This document shows positions 30,045 to 38,960 of a stretch of DNA of 64,000 bases, piece by piece. Made by a program: the position numbers and the translations under genes. Source of the stretch: Rhizobacter terrae (GTDB taxonomy: Bacteria; Pseudomonadota; Gammaproteobacteria; Burkholderiales; Burkholderiaceae_C); assembly GCF_003852895.1 (NCBI RefSeq), contig NZ_QUSW01000005.1, positions 372,001-436,000 on the forward strand, in the 5' to 3' direction. The notes beneath the pieces are model-generated. The model made no database searches and was not told the DNA's origin. It saw nothing but the letters and a program-made list of their open reading frames with translations. Positions within the stretch are counted from its first letter, which is position 1, and every line of letters begins with the position of its first letter.

Positions 30045-30086
30045 CTCATTGTTGGGGGTGGATCAGAGCAGGATCATGTCGTCACC

Positions 30087-30512
30087 TCACAGCAGCACGA
30101 CCCAGCCGATGACCGAGCAGGTCACGGCCGCGAAGATGAAGATCAGCGACGTGTTGAAGCGCTCGGCGCGCTGGCGGTCGGCGATGCGGCGCGGGCCGGT
30201 CTCGCGCTCCAGGTGATGCAGCCGGGCCAGGCTCACGCCGGCGGAATCCCAGCCGACCATCTCGTCGTCGTAGCGCAGGGACTCGGGGCCTTCGCAGGGC
30301 ACATCCACCGAATCCAGCGGCACGGGCTTGGACGGACGCCAGGACGAGGGCACCGGCACGTCGGACAAGGGCTGGCGATAGACCATCACGTCCGTCGCGG
30401 TGGGTTCGTCGCGCACGGCCTGCTGCGCGAGCATCGCCACCTGCAGCGACACAGGGCGCGCCCTGTGCGCCGCGGGCGTGTTGGACATGTTCATGAACGT
30501 GGCGGCAATCAT
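30087..30512 (-). CDS. Hypothetical C-terminally anchored membrane protein
   Basis: 141 aa. The first 115 residues are hydrophilic, and one strongly hydrophobic helix (about 119-139, TSLIFIFAAVTCSVIGWVVLL) ends the protein, so it looks tail-anchored. A basic, Arg-rich stretch (RRIADRQRAERF) precedes the helix, suggesting the bulk is cytoplasmic. GAGGAG about ten bases before the ATG, and a good terminator behind, support a real gene. I do not recognise a family. Confidence 0.65.
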   Translation of the reverse strand: MIAATFMNMSNTPAAHRARPVSLQVAMLAQQAVRDEPTATDVMVYRQPLSDVPVPSSWRPSKPVPLDSVDVPCEGPESLRYDDEMVGWDSAGVSLARLHHLERETGPRRIADRQRAERFNTSLIFIFAAVTCSVIGWVVLL

Positions 30513-30624
30513 GGTGGCGACTCCTCGAACGACGTTTGTTGATTGGATGAATCCAATGTCGTTCTTCGCGCCTATGAAGTCCTGACGCGGCTCTGAAACG
30601 TCCTGAAGCGTGTCTTTCAGGTCG

Positions 30625-31119
30625 TCAGGAGAGGTTCTGCCAGTTGCCGGGGAAGAACCAGAGCAACCCCGCCGTCATGATGAGATAGCGGATGAACTTG
30701 CCGATGGCCATGTACAGCACGCAGGGCCACAAGGGCAGGCGAAGCCATCCTGCCACCGCGCACAGTGGGTCGCCCACCAGCGGCAGCCACGACAGCAGGC
30801 AGGCGCGGGCTCCGAAGCGTTCAAGCCATCGCAGGGCTCGCGGGTGCGCCGCACCAGGATCGTGCGTGACGCGCTCATAGGCCCGCTCGGCGCCGTAGCC
30901 CATCCACCAGGTGATCGCGCCGCCGATGGTGTTGCCGATGGTGGCCACGAGGATGGCCGGCCAGAAGAGTTCGGGGTTCAGCTTGACCAGCCCGAACACC
31001 GCCGGCTCCGAACCCAGCGGCAGCAGCGTGGCCGACACGAGCGCGACGATGAAGACCGTGCTCAAGCCGTATTGCGGCAGCGCGAGCTGGGTGAGCAGAT
31101 GCTGAAACCAATCCTCCAT
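30625..31119 (-). CDS. YqaA-family (SNARE-associated/DedA-like) membrane protein
   Basis: 164 aa with about four membrane segments. FIVALVSATLLPLGSEPAVFG, a GNTIGGAITWWMGYGAER glycine motif and FGARACLLSWLPLVGDPLCAVAGWLRL mark the YqaA branch of the DedA/VTT superfamily. The GDPL loop matches the re-entrant helix motif of VTT proteins, some of which scramble or transport undecaprenyl phosphate or phospholipids. The role of YqaA itself is not established. It is transcribed divergently from dusB, 97 bp apart. Confidence 0.88.
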   Translation of the reverse strand: MEDWFQHLLTQLALPQYGLSTVFIVALVSATLLPLGSEPAVFGLVKLNPELFWPAILVATIGNTIGGAITWWMGYGAERAYERVTHDPGAAHPRALRWLERFGARACLLSWLPLVGDPLCAVAGWLRLPLWPCVLYMAIGKFIRYLIMTAGLLWFFPGNWQNLS

Positions 31120-31216
31120 CCGCGGGATTATGCGGAGCCTTCGACACGGCAGGAACGGGGAGGGCTAGCCGCTATACTTCTGCCTCCTTTTTCAGCACTC
31201 CCACCCCCACGCCCCC

Positions 31217-32257
31217 ATGAAGATCGGCCACATCGAGCTGCCGAACAGCCTCTTTGTCGCGCCGATGGCGGGGGTGACTGATCGTCCGTTCCGCCAGCTG
31301 TGCAAGCGGCTGGGCGCGGGCTATGCGGTCAGCGAGATGGTCACGTCGCGTCGCGACCTGTGGAACAGTCTGAAGACCAGCCGCCGCGCCAACCATGACG
31401 GTGAAGTGGAGCCGATCTCGGTCCAGATCGCCGGCACCGACGCGGCGATGATGGCCGAGGCTGCCGCCTACAACATCGACCGCGGCGCGCAGATCATCGA
31501 CATCAACATGGGCTGCCCCGCCAAGAAGGTCTGCAACAAGTGGGCCGGTTCGGCACTGATGCAGGACGAACCGCTGGCACTGGAGATCGTGGAGGCGGTG
31601 GTGGCTGCCTGTGCGCCGCGCAACGTGCCCGTCACGCTCAAGATGCGCACCGGCTGGTGCGATGCCGAGCGCAACGCGGTGCGCATTGCGCGGGCTGCCG
31701 AGAGCGCCGGCGTCGCCATGGTCACGGTGCATGGCCGCACCCGCGAGCAAGGCTACAAGGGCTTCGCGGAGTACGACACCATCGCTGCCGTCAAGGCCGC
31801 GCTGCGCATTCCGGTGGTGGCCAACGGCGACATCGATTCGCCCGAGAAGGCGCGCGAGGTGCTGCGCGTCACCGGCGCCGATGCGGTGATGGTCGGCCGT
31901 GCCGCACAGGGGCGGCCGTGGATCTTCCGCGAGATCGCGCACTTCCTTGAAACCGGCGAACACCTGAGTGCCCCCGAGGTGCTGCAGGCCAAGCGCTGGC
32001 TGCTGGAACATCTGGAAGACCACTACGGGCTGTACGGCGAGTACGCGGGCGTGCGCACCGCGCGCAAGCACATTGGTTGGGCGGTGCGGGCGCTGCCTGG
32101 AGGAGAAGCGTTTCGTGCCGAGATGAACCTGCTGGAGACCTGCGATTCGCAAGTGCGCGCGGTGTCCGAATGGTTCGATGCCTTGGCCGTCACGCACAAG
32201 TTGCTGCCCGTCACGAGCGACGCAGCGAACGATTCATATCTCGAACAACAAGCATGA
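31217..32257 (+). CDS. dusB: tRNA dihydrouridine synthase DusB
   Basis: 346-aa flavoenzyme reducing specific uridines in tRNA. The TIM-barrel N terminus (ELPNSLFVAPMAGVTDRPFR) leads to the catalytic-loop cysteine Cys100 in NMGCPAKKV. VTVHGRTREQGY and GADAVMVGRAAQGRPW are the FMN-phosphate-binding parts. A C-terminal helical domain (about 245-346) follows. The stop overlaps the fis start (ATGA), the classic dusB-fis operon of gamma- and betaproteobacteria. Confidence 0.97.
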   Translation: MKIGHIELPNSLFVAPMAGVTDRPFRQLCKRLGAGYAVSEMVTSRRDLWNSLKTSRRANHDGEVEPISVQIAGTDAAMMAEAAAYNIDRGAQIIDINMGCPAKKVCNKWAGSALMQDEPLALEIVEAVVAACAPRNVPVTLKMRTGWCDAERNAVRIARAAESAGVAMVTVHGRTREQGYKGFAEYDTIAAVKAALRIPVVANGDIDSPEKAREVLRVTGADAVMVGRAAQGRPWIFREIAHFLETGEHLSAPEVLQAKRWLLEHLEDHYGLYGEYAGVRTARKHIGWAVRALPGGEAFRAEMNLLETCDSQVRAVSEWFDALAVTHKLLPVTSDAANDSYLEQQA

Positions 32258-32490
32258 GCAAAAAACACATCGAGGAGTGCATCCGGGACAGCCTGGAGAG
32301 CTACTTCAAGGACCTGCGCGGCGTGGAGCCCACCGCCATGTACGACATGATCCTCAACGTCGTCGAAAAGCCTTTGCTCGACGTGGTGATGAAGCACGCC
32401 GAAGGCAACCAGAGCCGCGCGGCCGAATGGCTGGGCATCAACCGCAACACGCTGCGCCGCAAGCTCGTCGAACACAAACTCATCAAGTGA
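32254..32490 (+). CDS. fis: Nucleoid-associated protein Fis
   Basis: 78-aa dimeric DNA-bending protein. The N-terminal part ([16 protein letters not shown]) forms the dimer helices, and the C-terminal helix-turn-helix ([21 protein letters not shown]) is canonical. The length is the betaproteobacterial norm. It is translationally coupled to dusB through ATGA and followed after 4 bp by purH. Confidence 0.97.
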   Translation: MSKKHIEECIRDSLESYFKDLRGVEPTAMYDMILNVVEKPLLDVVMKHAEGNQSRAAEWLGINRNTLRRKLVEHKLIK

Positions 32491-32494
32491 TGCC

Positions 32495-34072
32495 ATGACC
32501 CAACTGACCGCTCTCCTCTCCGTTTCCGACAAGACCGGCGTGCTCGAATTCGCCCGCGAGCTGCATGGCCTGGGCGTGAAGCTGCTGTCCACCGGCGGCA
32601 CGGCCAAGCTGTTGGCCGATGCCGGCCTGCCGGTGACCGAGGTGGCCGACCACACCGGCTTCCCCGAGATGCTCGACGGCCGCGTGAAGACGCTGCATCC
32701 GAAGATCCACGGCGGCCTGCTGGCGCGCCGCGACGTGCCGGCCCACGTGGCGGCGATCAAGGAACATGGCATCTCGACCATCGACTTGCTGGTGGTCAAC
32801 CTCTATCCGTTCGAGGCCACCGTGGCCAAGCCCGGCTGCACGCTGGAAGACGCGATCGAGAACATCGACATCGGCGGTCCGGCCATGGTCCGCTCGGCCG
32901 CCAAGAACTGGAAGGACGTGGCGGTGCTCACCGACGCGTCCCAGTACGCCGGCGTGCTGGCCGAGCTGAAGGGCGGCGGCATCAGCCAGAAGACGAAGTT
33001 CGCGCTGTCGGTGGCGGCGTTCAACCGCATCTCCAACTACGACGGCGCGATCAGCGACTATCTGTCGTCGCTGAAGGAAGACGGCACGCGCAACGAGTAC
33101 CCCGCGCAATCGAACTCGCAATTCGTCAAGCTGCAGGACCTGCGCTACGGCGAGAACCCGCACCAGACGGCGGCCTTCTACCGCGACATGCATCCCGCGC
33201 CGGGTTCGCTCGTCACGGCCAGGCAGTTGCAGGGCAAGGAGCTCTCTTACAACAACATCGCTGATGCCGACGCCGCCTGGGAATGCGTGAAGAGCTTCGA
33301 CACGCCGGCCTGCGTGATCATCAAGCACGCCAACCCTTGCGGGGTGGCGATGGGCGCGAGCCCGGCCGAGGCCTACGCCAAGGCGTTCAAGACCGACCCG
33401 ACCTCGGCCTTCGGCGGCATCATCGCCTTCAACCGCGAGCTGGATGCGACCGCGGCGCAGGCCGTGGCCAAGCAGTTCGTCGAAGTGCTGATTGCCCCGA
33501 GCTTCACGCCTGAAGCGCTGTTGGTGTTCGCTGCCAAGGCCAACACCCGCCTGCTGCAGATCGCGCTGCCGCCGGGCGGCGCGACACCGTGGGACCATGG
33601 CCGCAACGCGCAGGACATCAAGCGCGTCGGCTCGGGCCTGCTCATCCAGACCGCCGACAACCGCGAGGTGCAGCGCGGCGAGCTGAAGGTCGTGACCAAG
33701 GTGCAGCCCACCGAGTCGCAACTGAACGACCTGCTGTTCGCCTGGAAGGTCGCGAAGTACGTCAAGAGCAATGCCATCGTCTTCTGCGGCGGCGGCATGA
33801 CGCTGGGCGTGGGTGCGGGCCAGATGAGCCGCATCGACTCGGCGCGCATCGCCAGCATCAAGGCGGAGAACGCGAGCCTGTCGCTCAAGGGCTCGGCCGT
33901 GGCCAGCGATGCCTTCTTCCCGTTCCGCGATGGCCTGGACGTGGTGTGCGAAGCCGGCGCGACCTGCGTGATCCAGCCGGGCGGCAGCGTGCGCGATGAC
34001 GAAGTGATCGCGGCGGCCGACGAGCGCGGCATCGCGATGGTGCTGACGGGCGTGCGGCACTTCAGGCACTGA
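32495..34072 (+). CDS. purH: Bifunctional AICAR formyltransferase/IMP cyclohydrolase
   Basis: 525-aa enzyme for the last two steps of IMP synthesis. The N-terminal MGS-like cyclohydrolase domain ([38 protein letters not shown]) is followed by the AICAR transformylase domain. KHANPCGVA and [11 protein letters not shown] are its signatures. The coupled spacing (4 bp after fis) suggests a dusB-fis-purH operon, linking purine synthesis to growth-rate control by Fis. A perfect hairpin follows the stop. Confidence 0.97.
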   Translation: MTQLTALLSVSDKTGVLEFARELHGLGVKLLSTGGTAKLLADAGLPVTEVADHTGFPEMLDGRVKTLHPKIHGGLLARRDVPAHVAAIKEHGISTIDLLVVNLYPFEATVAKPGCTLEDAIENIDIGGPAMVRSAAKNWKDVAVLTDASQYAGVLAELKGGGISQKTKFALSVAAFNRISNYDGAISDYLSSLKEDGTRNEYPAQSNSQFVKLQDLRYGENPHQTAAFYRDMHPAPGSLVTARQLQGKELSYNNIADADAAWECVKSFDTPACVIIKHANPCGVAMGASPAEAYAKAFKTDPTSAFGGIIAFNRELDATAAQAVAKQFVEVLIAPSFTPEALLVFAAKANTRLLQIALPPGGATPWDHGRNAQDIKRVGSGLLIQTADNREVQRGELKVVTKVQPTESQLNDLLFAWKVAKYVKSNAIVFCGGGMTLGVGAGQMSRIDSARIASIKAENASLSLKGSAVASDAFFPFRDGLDVVCEAGATCVIQPGGSVRDDEVIAAADERGIAMVLTGVRHFRH

Positions 34073-34091
34073 CGTCATTCCCGTCATCCAC

Positions 34092-34116
34092 CCCGTTCAG
34101 GCCAAGCCTGAACGGG
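34092..34116. terminator. Perfect hairpin after purH
   Basis: CCCGTTCAGGC-CAA-GCCTGAACGGG is an 11-bp perfect stem with a 3-base loop, starting 20 bp after the purH stop. There is no T-run, so termination would be weak. Confidence 0.6.
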
Positions 34117-34199
34117 CGGTATTGCCCGTGTGAACCCTAGCCACCCAAACGGGTGACACGGTCCCGTTTCGCAGGCCCGCTGAGCTAGTATCCGCCCCC

Positions 34200-34817
34200 A
34201 TGAAACTTCCCGAGGCAGCGGGGCTCTTCCTCGCCTTCCTGGCCCGACTCATCACCGGCGCACAAGGCCATTGGTATGGATGCCCGCCCAAGGCGGAACA
34301 GCGCATCTACTTCGCCAACCATCAGAGCCACTTCGATTGGGTGCTCATCTGGGCCGCGCTGCCCAGTGACCTGCGCAGCGTCACCCGCCCCATCGCCGCC
34401 AAGGACTACTGGACCTCCAGCAAGCTCAAGCACTGGATCACCCGCGAGATATTCAACGCGGTGTATGTGAACCGCCAGCGCACCGACGACCAGGACCCGC
34501 TGGAGCCTTTGGCCGAGGCGCTGAAGAACGGCGACTCGCTGGTCATCTTTCCCGAAGGCACGCGCGGCAACAAGGGCGACCCGATGGCCTTCAAGTCGGG
34601 CATCTATCACCTGGCCGAGCAGTTCCCGCACGTGCAGCTCATCCCCGCGTGGATCGACAACGTGCAGCGCGTGATGCCCAAGGGCGAAGTGGTGCCCGTG
34701 CCCATCCTGTGCTCGGTGACCTTCGGCGCACCCATCCAGCTGCAGGAGGGCGAGGACAAGCGTGCCTTCCTCACCCGCGCGCGTGAAGCCGTCGTGGCCT
34801 TGAGGAGCATCCGCTGA
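34200..34817 (+). CDS. 1-acylglycerol-3-phosphate acyltransferase (PlsC)-like protein
   Basis: 205 aa. The acyltransferase motif I NHQSHFDW has the H(x4)D pair His41/Asp46, and motif III is FPEGTR at 117-122. Hydrophobic residues at the N terminus and around the motifs suggest peripheral attachment to the inner membrane. The likely reaction is acylation of lysophosphatidic acid or a related lysolipid. It overlaps the CDP-diacylglycerol-synthase-like gene by one base, so the two products may act in sequence. Confidence 0.9.
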   Translation: MKLPEAAGLFLAFLARLITGAQGHWYGCPPKAEQRIYFANHQSHFDWVLIWAALPSDLRSVTRPIAAKDYWTSSKLKHWITREIFNAVYVNRQRTDDQDPLEPLAEALKNGDSLVIFPEGTRGNKGDPMAFKSGIYHLAEQFPHVQLIPAWIDNVQRVMPKGEVVPVPILCSVTFGAPIQLQEGEDKRAFLTRAREAVVALRSIR

Positions 34818-35785
34818 TGGGCGCGCTTCGTGACCTGAGCATCAGCCAGCAGATCGGCCTGCTGTTCCTCGCGCTGTTCGGCGTGCTCGCGCTCGTCACC
34901 GTCGTCGAGGTGACGCGCACGATCAAGGACCTCACGCCCGAGCGGCAGGAACTGCACGAGCAGTTCAAGCGCGACCTGCGCGCCGTGTGGTGGGGCGCGG
35001 TGCTGTTCTGGATCTCCTGGGTGCTGGGCGCCTTCGTCGCCACGCTGCTGTTCGGCTTCGTCTCCTTCGTGGCCTTCCGCGAGTTCATCACGCTCACGCA
35101 GACGCGCCGGGCGGACCACCGCAGCCTGCTGCTCGCCTTCTTCTTCGTGCTGCCTTTCCAATTCGTGCTCGCGGGCAGCCAGCGGCTGGACCTGTTCACG
35201 GTGTTCATCCCCGTGTACGTCTTCTTCGCCATCCCGGTCATCAGCGCCTTCGGCAACGACCCGCAGCGATTCCTGGAGCGCACCTCCAAGATCCAGTGGG
35301 GCATCATGGTCTGCATGTACGGCATGAGCCATGCACCAGCGCTGCTGCTGCTGAACCTGCCCAAGTTCGCCGACCGCGGCGCGTTCATGGTGTTCTACCT
35401 CGTGGTGGTGGTCGCCACCGCGCAGATCGCGCAGGAAGTGGCTTCGCGCTGGCTGCGCCGCCGGCCGGTGGCCCGGGCGATCAGCCGATCGTTCTCATGG
35501 CGGGCCTGGGCGATCGGCGCGGGCGTGGCGGCCTTCGTGGGGGCGCTGCTGTACTGGGCGACGCCGTTCAAGCCCATTCCCGCGCTGGTGATGGGCTTCA
35601 TCGCCGGCGGCACCGGTACCCTGGGTGAGTTCGTGATGAAGGCGCTCAAGCGCGATGCAGGCGTTCGCAGCTGGGGCGGCAAGGCGTCGGTGACGGGCGC
35701 CGTGGGGCTGCTCGACCGTGTGGCGCCGCTGTGCTTCTCGGCGCCGGTCTTCTTTCACGCGGTGCGCTGGTACTTCGGCATCTGA
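34817..35785 (+). CDS. CDP-diacylglycerol synthase (CdsA)-like membrane protein
   Basis: 322 aa with about eight membrane segments. The C-terminal part holds FVMKALKRDAGVRSWGGKASVTGAVGLLDRVAPL, a recognisable form of the CdsA signature (a Lys-Arg-Asp stretch, then Gly and a Leu-Asp-Arg). The family makes CDP-diacylglycerol from phosphatidic acid and CTP. It begins in a one-base overlap with the PlsC-like gene. It may be a second, specialised synthase, since the main cdsA is usually near uppS and dxr. Confidence 0.85.
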   Translation: MGALRDLSISQQIGLLFLALFGVLALVTVVEVTRTIKDLTPERQELHEQFKRDLRAVWWGAVLFWISWVLGAFVATLLFGFVSFVAFREFITLTQTRRADHRSLLLAFFFVLPFQFVLAGSQRLDLFTVFIPVYVFFAIPVISAFGNDPQRFLERTSKIQWGIMVCMYGMSHAPALLLLNLPKFADRGAFMVFYLVVVVATAQIAQEVASRWLRRRPVARAISRSFSWRAWAIGAGVAAFVGALLYWATPFKPIPALVMGFIAGGTGTLGEFVMKALKRDAGVRSWGGKASVTGAVGLLDRVAPLCFSAPVFFHAVRWYFGI

Positions 35786-35824
35786 TGTCGCACCCACCGC
35801 GCTGAGCCGCACGACAATCCGCCC

Positions 35825-36373
35825 ATGCGCATCCTCGGCATCGACCCCGGCCTGCGCACCACCGGCTTCGGCGTGATCGAGACCGAGGGTGCCAAGCTGC
35901 ACTACGTGGCCAGCGGCACCATCAAGACGGATGCCGTGGACATCGGCCAGCTGCCGGCGCGGCTGAAGATCATCTTCGACGGCGTGCGCGAGGTCACCTC
36001 GCGCTACCAGCCGACGTGCGCGGCGATGGAGATCGTGTTCGTCAACGTCAACCCGCAGTCCACGTTGCTGCTGGGCCAGGCGCGTGGAGCGGCACTGACC
36101 GCGCTGGTTTCCACCGACCTGGAGGTGTCGGAGTACACCGCCTTGCAGATGAAGAAGGCCATCGTCGGCCACGGCCAGGCGCGCAAGGAACAGGTGCAGG
36201 AGATGGTGATGCGCCTGCTCAAGCTGCCGGGCCTGCCTGGCAAAGACGCAGCCGATGCGCTGGGCCTGGCGATCTGCCATGCGCATGCGGGGGCGTCGTT
36301 CGCCGCCATGCAAAAGGGCACGACGCTTTCACGCCGTGCCCATGCGCAATACAAACGCGGCCGGACCTACTAG
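35825..36373 (+). CDS. ruvC: Holliday junction resolvase RuvC
   Basis: 182-aa endonuclease that cuts Holliday junctions. Acidic active-site residues are visible as Asp7 ([12 protein letters not shown]), Glu69 (AAMEIVFVN) and Asp141/Asp144 ([15 protein letters not shown]). The DNA-binding loop [15 protein letters not shown] is normal. It lies 39 bp after the CdsA-like gene. ruvA and ruvB, often downstream, are not here; convergent PEP-CTERM genes follow instead. CTACTAGCGG is tandemly duplicated over the ruvC stop. Confidence 0.97.
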   Translation: MRILGIDPGLRTTGFGVIETEGAKLHYVASGTIKTDAVDIGQLPARLKIIFDGVREVTSRYQPTCAAMEIVFVNVNPQSTLLLGQARGAALTALVSTDLEVSEYTALQMKKAIVGHGQARKEQVQEMVMRLLKLPGLPGKDAADALGLAICHAHAGASFAAMQKGTTLSRRAHAQYKRGRTY

Positions 36374-36379
36374 CGGCTA

Positions 36380-37003
36380 CTAGCGGCTGCCTGCCTTCAG
36401 CTTGCGACGAGCCAGCGGAAGCAGGGCGAGTCCGCCGAGCATCATGAGATAGCTGGAGGGTTCCGGAACGGGCCGGGCCAGGTCGGTGATGGTTTGGGTC
36501 GAGAAGCCCATGTCGAGGCTGAAGGTGGTGGCCTCGTCACTGTCGTTGCGCAGAAAGAACCCGACAGGGTCGACAACGTGGGTGGTGCCGCCGTGGAAGT
36601 ACGGAGGCAGTTCGAAGTAGGAACTGAAGCCATGGCCGGTGATTCCACCGCCGCCGCCCATGATGAGCAGGCGTTCGTCGTCCGTGGCGGTCAGGAGCAG
36701 CTGGGTGTCGTACACCATGGCGCCGCTCCAGTCGATGCCGCTGTGTGCGTCGAGCGTTCCGCTCAGGTGAAGGAGCGGGGACGGCGTGATGTGGTCGTAG
36801 TCCGTCCAGAACTCGCCTCCGAAGCTGAACGAGGTGTTCCATGGCGCCAGGCTTTCACCAGGCGATAGCGTGAGCGTCGGTGACGTAGCGTCGCTGGCAT
36901 CGAGATCGACCAGGGACAGCTTCGGGTCGGCCATGGTCACGGTGAATGAGCCGGCATGTGCGGCCGAACAGGCAAGCAGCAGTGCTGCAGCGAGAGTGCG
37001 CAT
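36380..37003 (-). CDS. PEP-CTERM sorting-domain protein A
   Basis: 207 aa. Sec signal peptide (1-17, ending SAAHAG), a beta-rich body with many Gly/Ser/Thr/Asp residues, and the C-terminal sorting signal at about 179-207: PEP, hydrophobic helix LMMLGGLALLPL, then basic ARRK. Such proteins are processed by an exosortase (EpsH/XrtA type) and end up in the extracellular or biofilm matrix. AGGAGG precedes the ATG. It shares layout and many positions with the next gene (FWTDYDHI against FWSDYTDM). No exosortase is in the window. Confidence 0.88.
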   Translation of the reverse strand: MRTLAAALLLACSAAHAGSFTVTMADPKLSLVDLDASDATSPTLTLSPGESLAPWNTSFSFGGEFWTDYDHITPSPLLHLSGTLDAHSGIDWSGAMVYDTQLLLTATDDERLLIMGGGGGITGHGFSSYFELPPYFHGGTTHVVDPVGFFLRNDSDEATTFSLDMGFSTQTITDLARPVPEPSSYLMMLGGLALLPLARRKLKAGSR

Positions 37004-37095
37004 CGAGACAATCCTCCTGAGTGTTGTTGGAGGCGGGAGTATGTGGACAAGATGGTGCGCATGACTCTCGCTCTTTGTGGGGGGGATGACCGGAC

Positions 37096-37728
37096 TTACC
37101 GGACCCGGCCCTGTGCCCGCTTGCGGCGCAGCAGCGGTAACGCGGCTAGTCCGCCGAGCATCAGCAGGTAAGTCGAGGGTTCAGGCACGGGCCGCGGGTA
37201 ATCCGAGGACTGCTGGAACGCCTCGAATCCGAGGTGCATCTCGAAGTTTGCCGGGCCGTCGGTGTCGTTGGCGAGGAAGAGGGAAGCGGCGAAGGACTCG
37301 TGGGAGTCGGTGCTGCGAACGTATGGGTTGATTTCGAACTCTGAATGGGTGGCTGCATTGGTGTAGCCGCTGCCACCGCCATAGAGAGCCACGTTTTCAG
37401 ACTGGGTCGCTGTCACCGGGAGCAGATGCACGTCGATCGTCACGGTGCCGTTCCAGTCGATGGCGCTGTGTGCGCTCAAGGTGCCGTAGAGCGACACTGC
37501 GGGGCACGACTTCATGTCGGTGTAGTCCGACCAGAACTCGCCGCTGCAGACGAGCGGCTTGTTCCAGTCCGCGACGGATGTGCCATAAAAGAGCGTGAGC
37601 GCGGGCGTGATGCCGTCACTGGGATCGAGGTCTCGCAGGACCAGGCTGGGATCGGTCACGCTGATGCTGTACGTTCCGGCCTGGGCGACCGAGCAGGTCA
37701 GCAGCAAGGCTGCGATGAGGGCGCGCAT
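37096..37728 (-). CDS. PEP-CTERM sorting-domain protein B
   Basis: 210 aa, paralogue of the neighbouring protein A. Signal peptide 1-18 (MRALIAALLLTCSVAQAG), a beta-rich body with one cysteine pair, and the sorting tail at about 181-210: PEP, helix LLMLGGLAALPL, then RRKR. The leader sequences of both genes share TTCAGGAGG or CTCAGGAGG before the ATG. The ATG at 37728 is chosen because it gives the signal peptide and the ribosome-binding site; longer frames do not. The 92-bp gap to protein A suggests tandem duplication. Confidence 0.88.
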   Translation of the reverse strand: MRALIAALLLTCSVAQAGTYSISVTDPSLVLRDLDPSDGITPALTLFYGTSVADWNKPLVCSGEFWSDYTDMKSCPAVSLYGTLSAHSAIDWNGTVTIDVHLLPVTATQSENVALYGGGSGYTNAATHSEFEINPYVRSTDSHESFAASLFLANDTDGPANFEMHLGFEAFQQSSDYPRPVPEPSTYLLMLGGLAALPLLRRKRAQGRVR

Positions 37729-37909
37729 TGATTTCCTCCTGAATGTTTTTTGAATGGGCCGCCAGTCTATAGACCAAACCATGACGGCCGGCTTTACCCT
37801 TCGCTGGAAGTGGCGCCCTTGACAGGCGTTCACAAACCACTGTCGTCGTGGCCTCTACAATTTCGGCCAATGGCCGCTTTCGCCGGCTTGTTTCAAAGGA
37901 TTTCTTTTC

Positions 37910-38839
37910 ATGAGCGCTGAGCCCCCTGCCTTTCCTCCGCATCCGAATTCACCGGACCTGAGCCACATCGCACCACGCGACAAGGCGGAGATATTGGCGG
38001 AGGCCTTGCCCTACATCCGGCGCTTCCACGGCAAGACCATCGTCATCAAGTACGGCGGCAACGCCATGACCGACCCGGCGCTGCAGCAGGACTTCGCCGA
38101 AGACGTGGTGCTGCTCAAGCTGGTGGGCATGAATCCTGTGGTCGTGCACGGCGGCGGCCCGCAGATCGACGAGGCGCTGGCCAAGGTCGGCAAGAAGGGC
38201 ACCTTCATCCAGGGCATGCGCGTCACCGACGACGAGACCATGGAAGTGGTGGAGTGGGTGCTGGCCGGTCAGGTGCAGCAAGACATCGTGGGCCTGATCA
38301 ACGCCGCCGGTGGCAAGGCCGTGGGCCTGACCGGGCGTGACGGCGGACTCATCCGCGCACGCAAGCTCAAGATGCTGGACAAGAACGACCCGACCAAGGA
38401 ACACGACGTGGGCCAGGTCGGCGAGATCGAATCCATCGACCCGTCGGTGGTCAAGGCGCTGCAGGACGACCAGTTCATCCCGGTCATCTCTCCGCTGGGC
38501 TTCGGCGGCAACAACGAGAACTACAACATCAATGCCGACGTGGTGGCGGGCAAGCTGGCCGAAGTGCTCAAGGCCGAGAAGCTGATGATGCTCACCAACA
38601 TCTCCGGCGTGCTGGACAAGCAGGGCAACCTGCTGACCAACCTGTCTGCGCGCGAGATCGACGATCTGTTCGCCGACGGCACGATTTCCGGCGGCATGAT
38701 GCCCAAGATCGCCTCGGCGCTGGATGCGGCGAAGAATGGTGTGAATACCGTGCACATCATCGATGGCCGCGTCCCTCATGCGATGCTGCTGGAGATCCTC
38801 ACCGAGCAGGCCTACGGCACGATGATTCGATCGCATTGA
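37910..38839 (+). CDS. argB: N-acetylglutamate kinase
   Basis: 309-aa amino-acid-kinase-fold enzyme of arginine synthesis. KYGGNAM and the [11 protein letters not shown] loop bind ATP and substrate, and [18 protein letters not shown] and [17 protein letters not shown] are family signatures. The N-terminal extension of about 25 residues is hydrophilic and typical of Burkholderiales. argJ, encoding another arginine step, lies 24 kb away at the window end. A repeat copy begins at the base after the stop. Confidence 0.97.
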   Translation: MSAEPPAFPPHPNSPDLSHIAPRDKAEILAEALPYIRRFHGKTIVIKYGGNAMTDPALQQDFAEDVVLLKLVGMNPVVVHGGGPQIDEALAKVGKKGTFIQGMRVTDDETMEVVEWVLAGQVQQDIVGLINAAGGKAVGLTGRDGGLIRARKLKMLDKNDPTKEHDVGQVGEIESIDPSVVKALQDDQFIPVISPLGFGGNNENYNINADVVAGKLAEVLKAEKLMMLTNISGVLDKQGNLLTNLSAREIDDLFADGTISGGMMPKIASALDAAKNGVNTVHIIDGRVPHAMLLEILTEQAYGTMIRSH

Positions 38840-38921
38840 GGCCCCCCAGTCGCTGGCGCTCCTGCCCCCGAGGGGCGCCACCCTGCGGGCTGGCGGAGCC
38901 AGTGCCGCGGGCGTTGCTTGA
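38840..38921 (+). repeat. Intergenic repeat copy 3
   Basis: Begins directly after the argB stop (GGCCCCCCAGTCGCTGGCGC) and ends GGGCGTTGCTTGA. Its second stem is CTGGC-GGA-GCCAG, so both sides changed relative to copies 1, 2 and 5. Confidence 0.9.
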
Positions 38922-38960
38922 CGTGGCGCTTGCTTCGCTGGCGCATCTTGGGTTGGTGCC

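Noticed and set aside
37819-37861. Perfect TTGACA (37819-37824) upstream of argB with TACAAT at 37856-37861
   Set aside because: The spacing is 31 bp, far from 17 bp, so they do not form one promoter.
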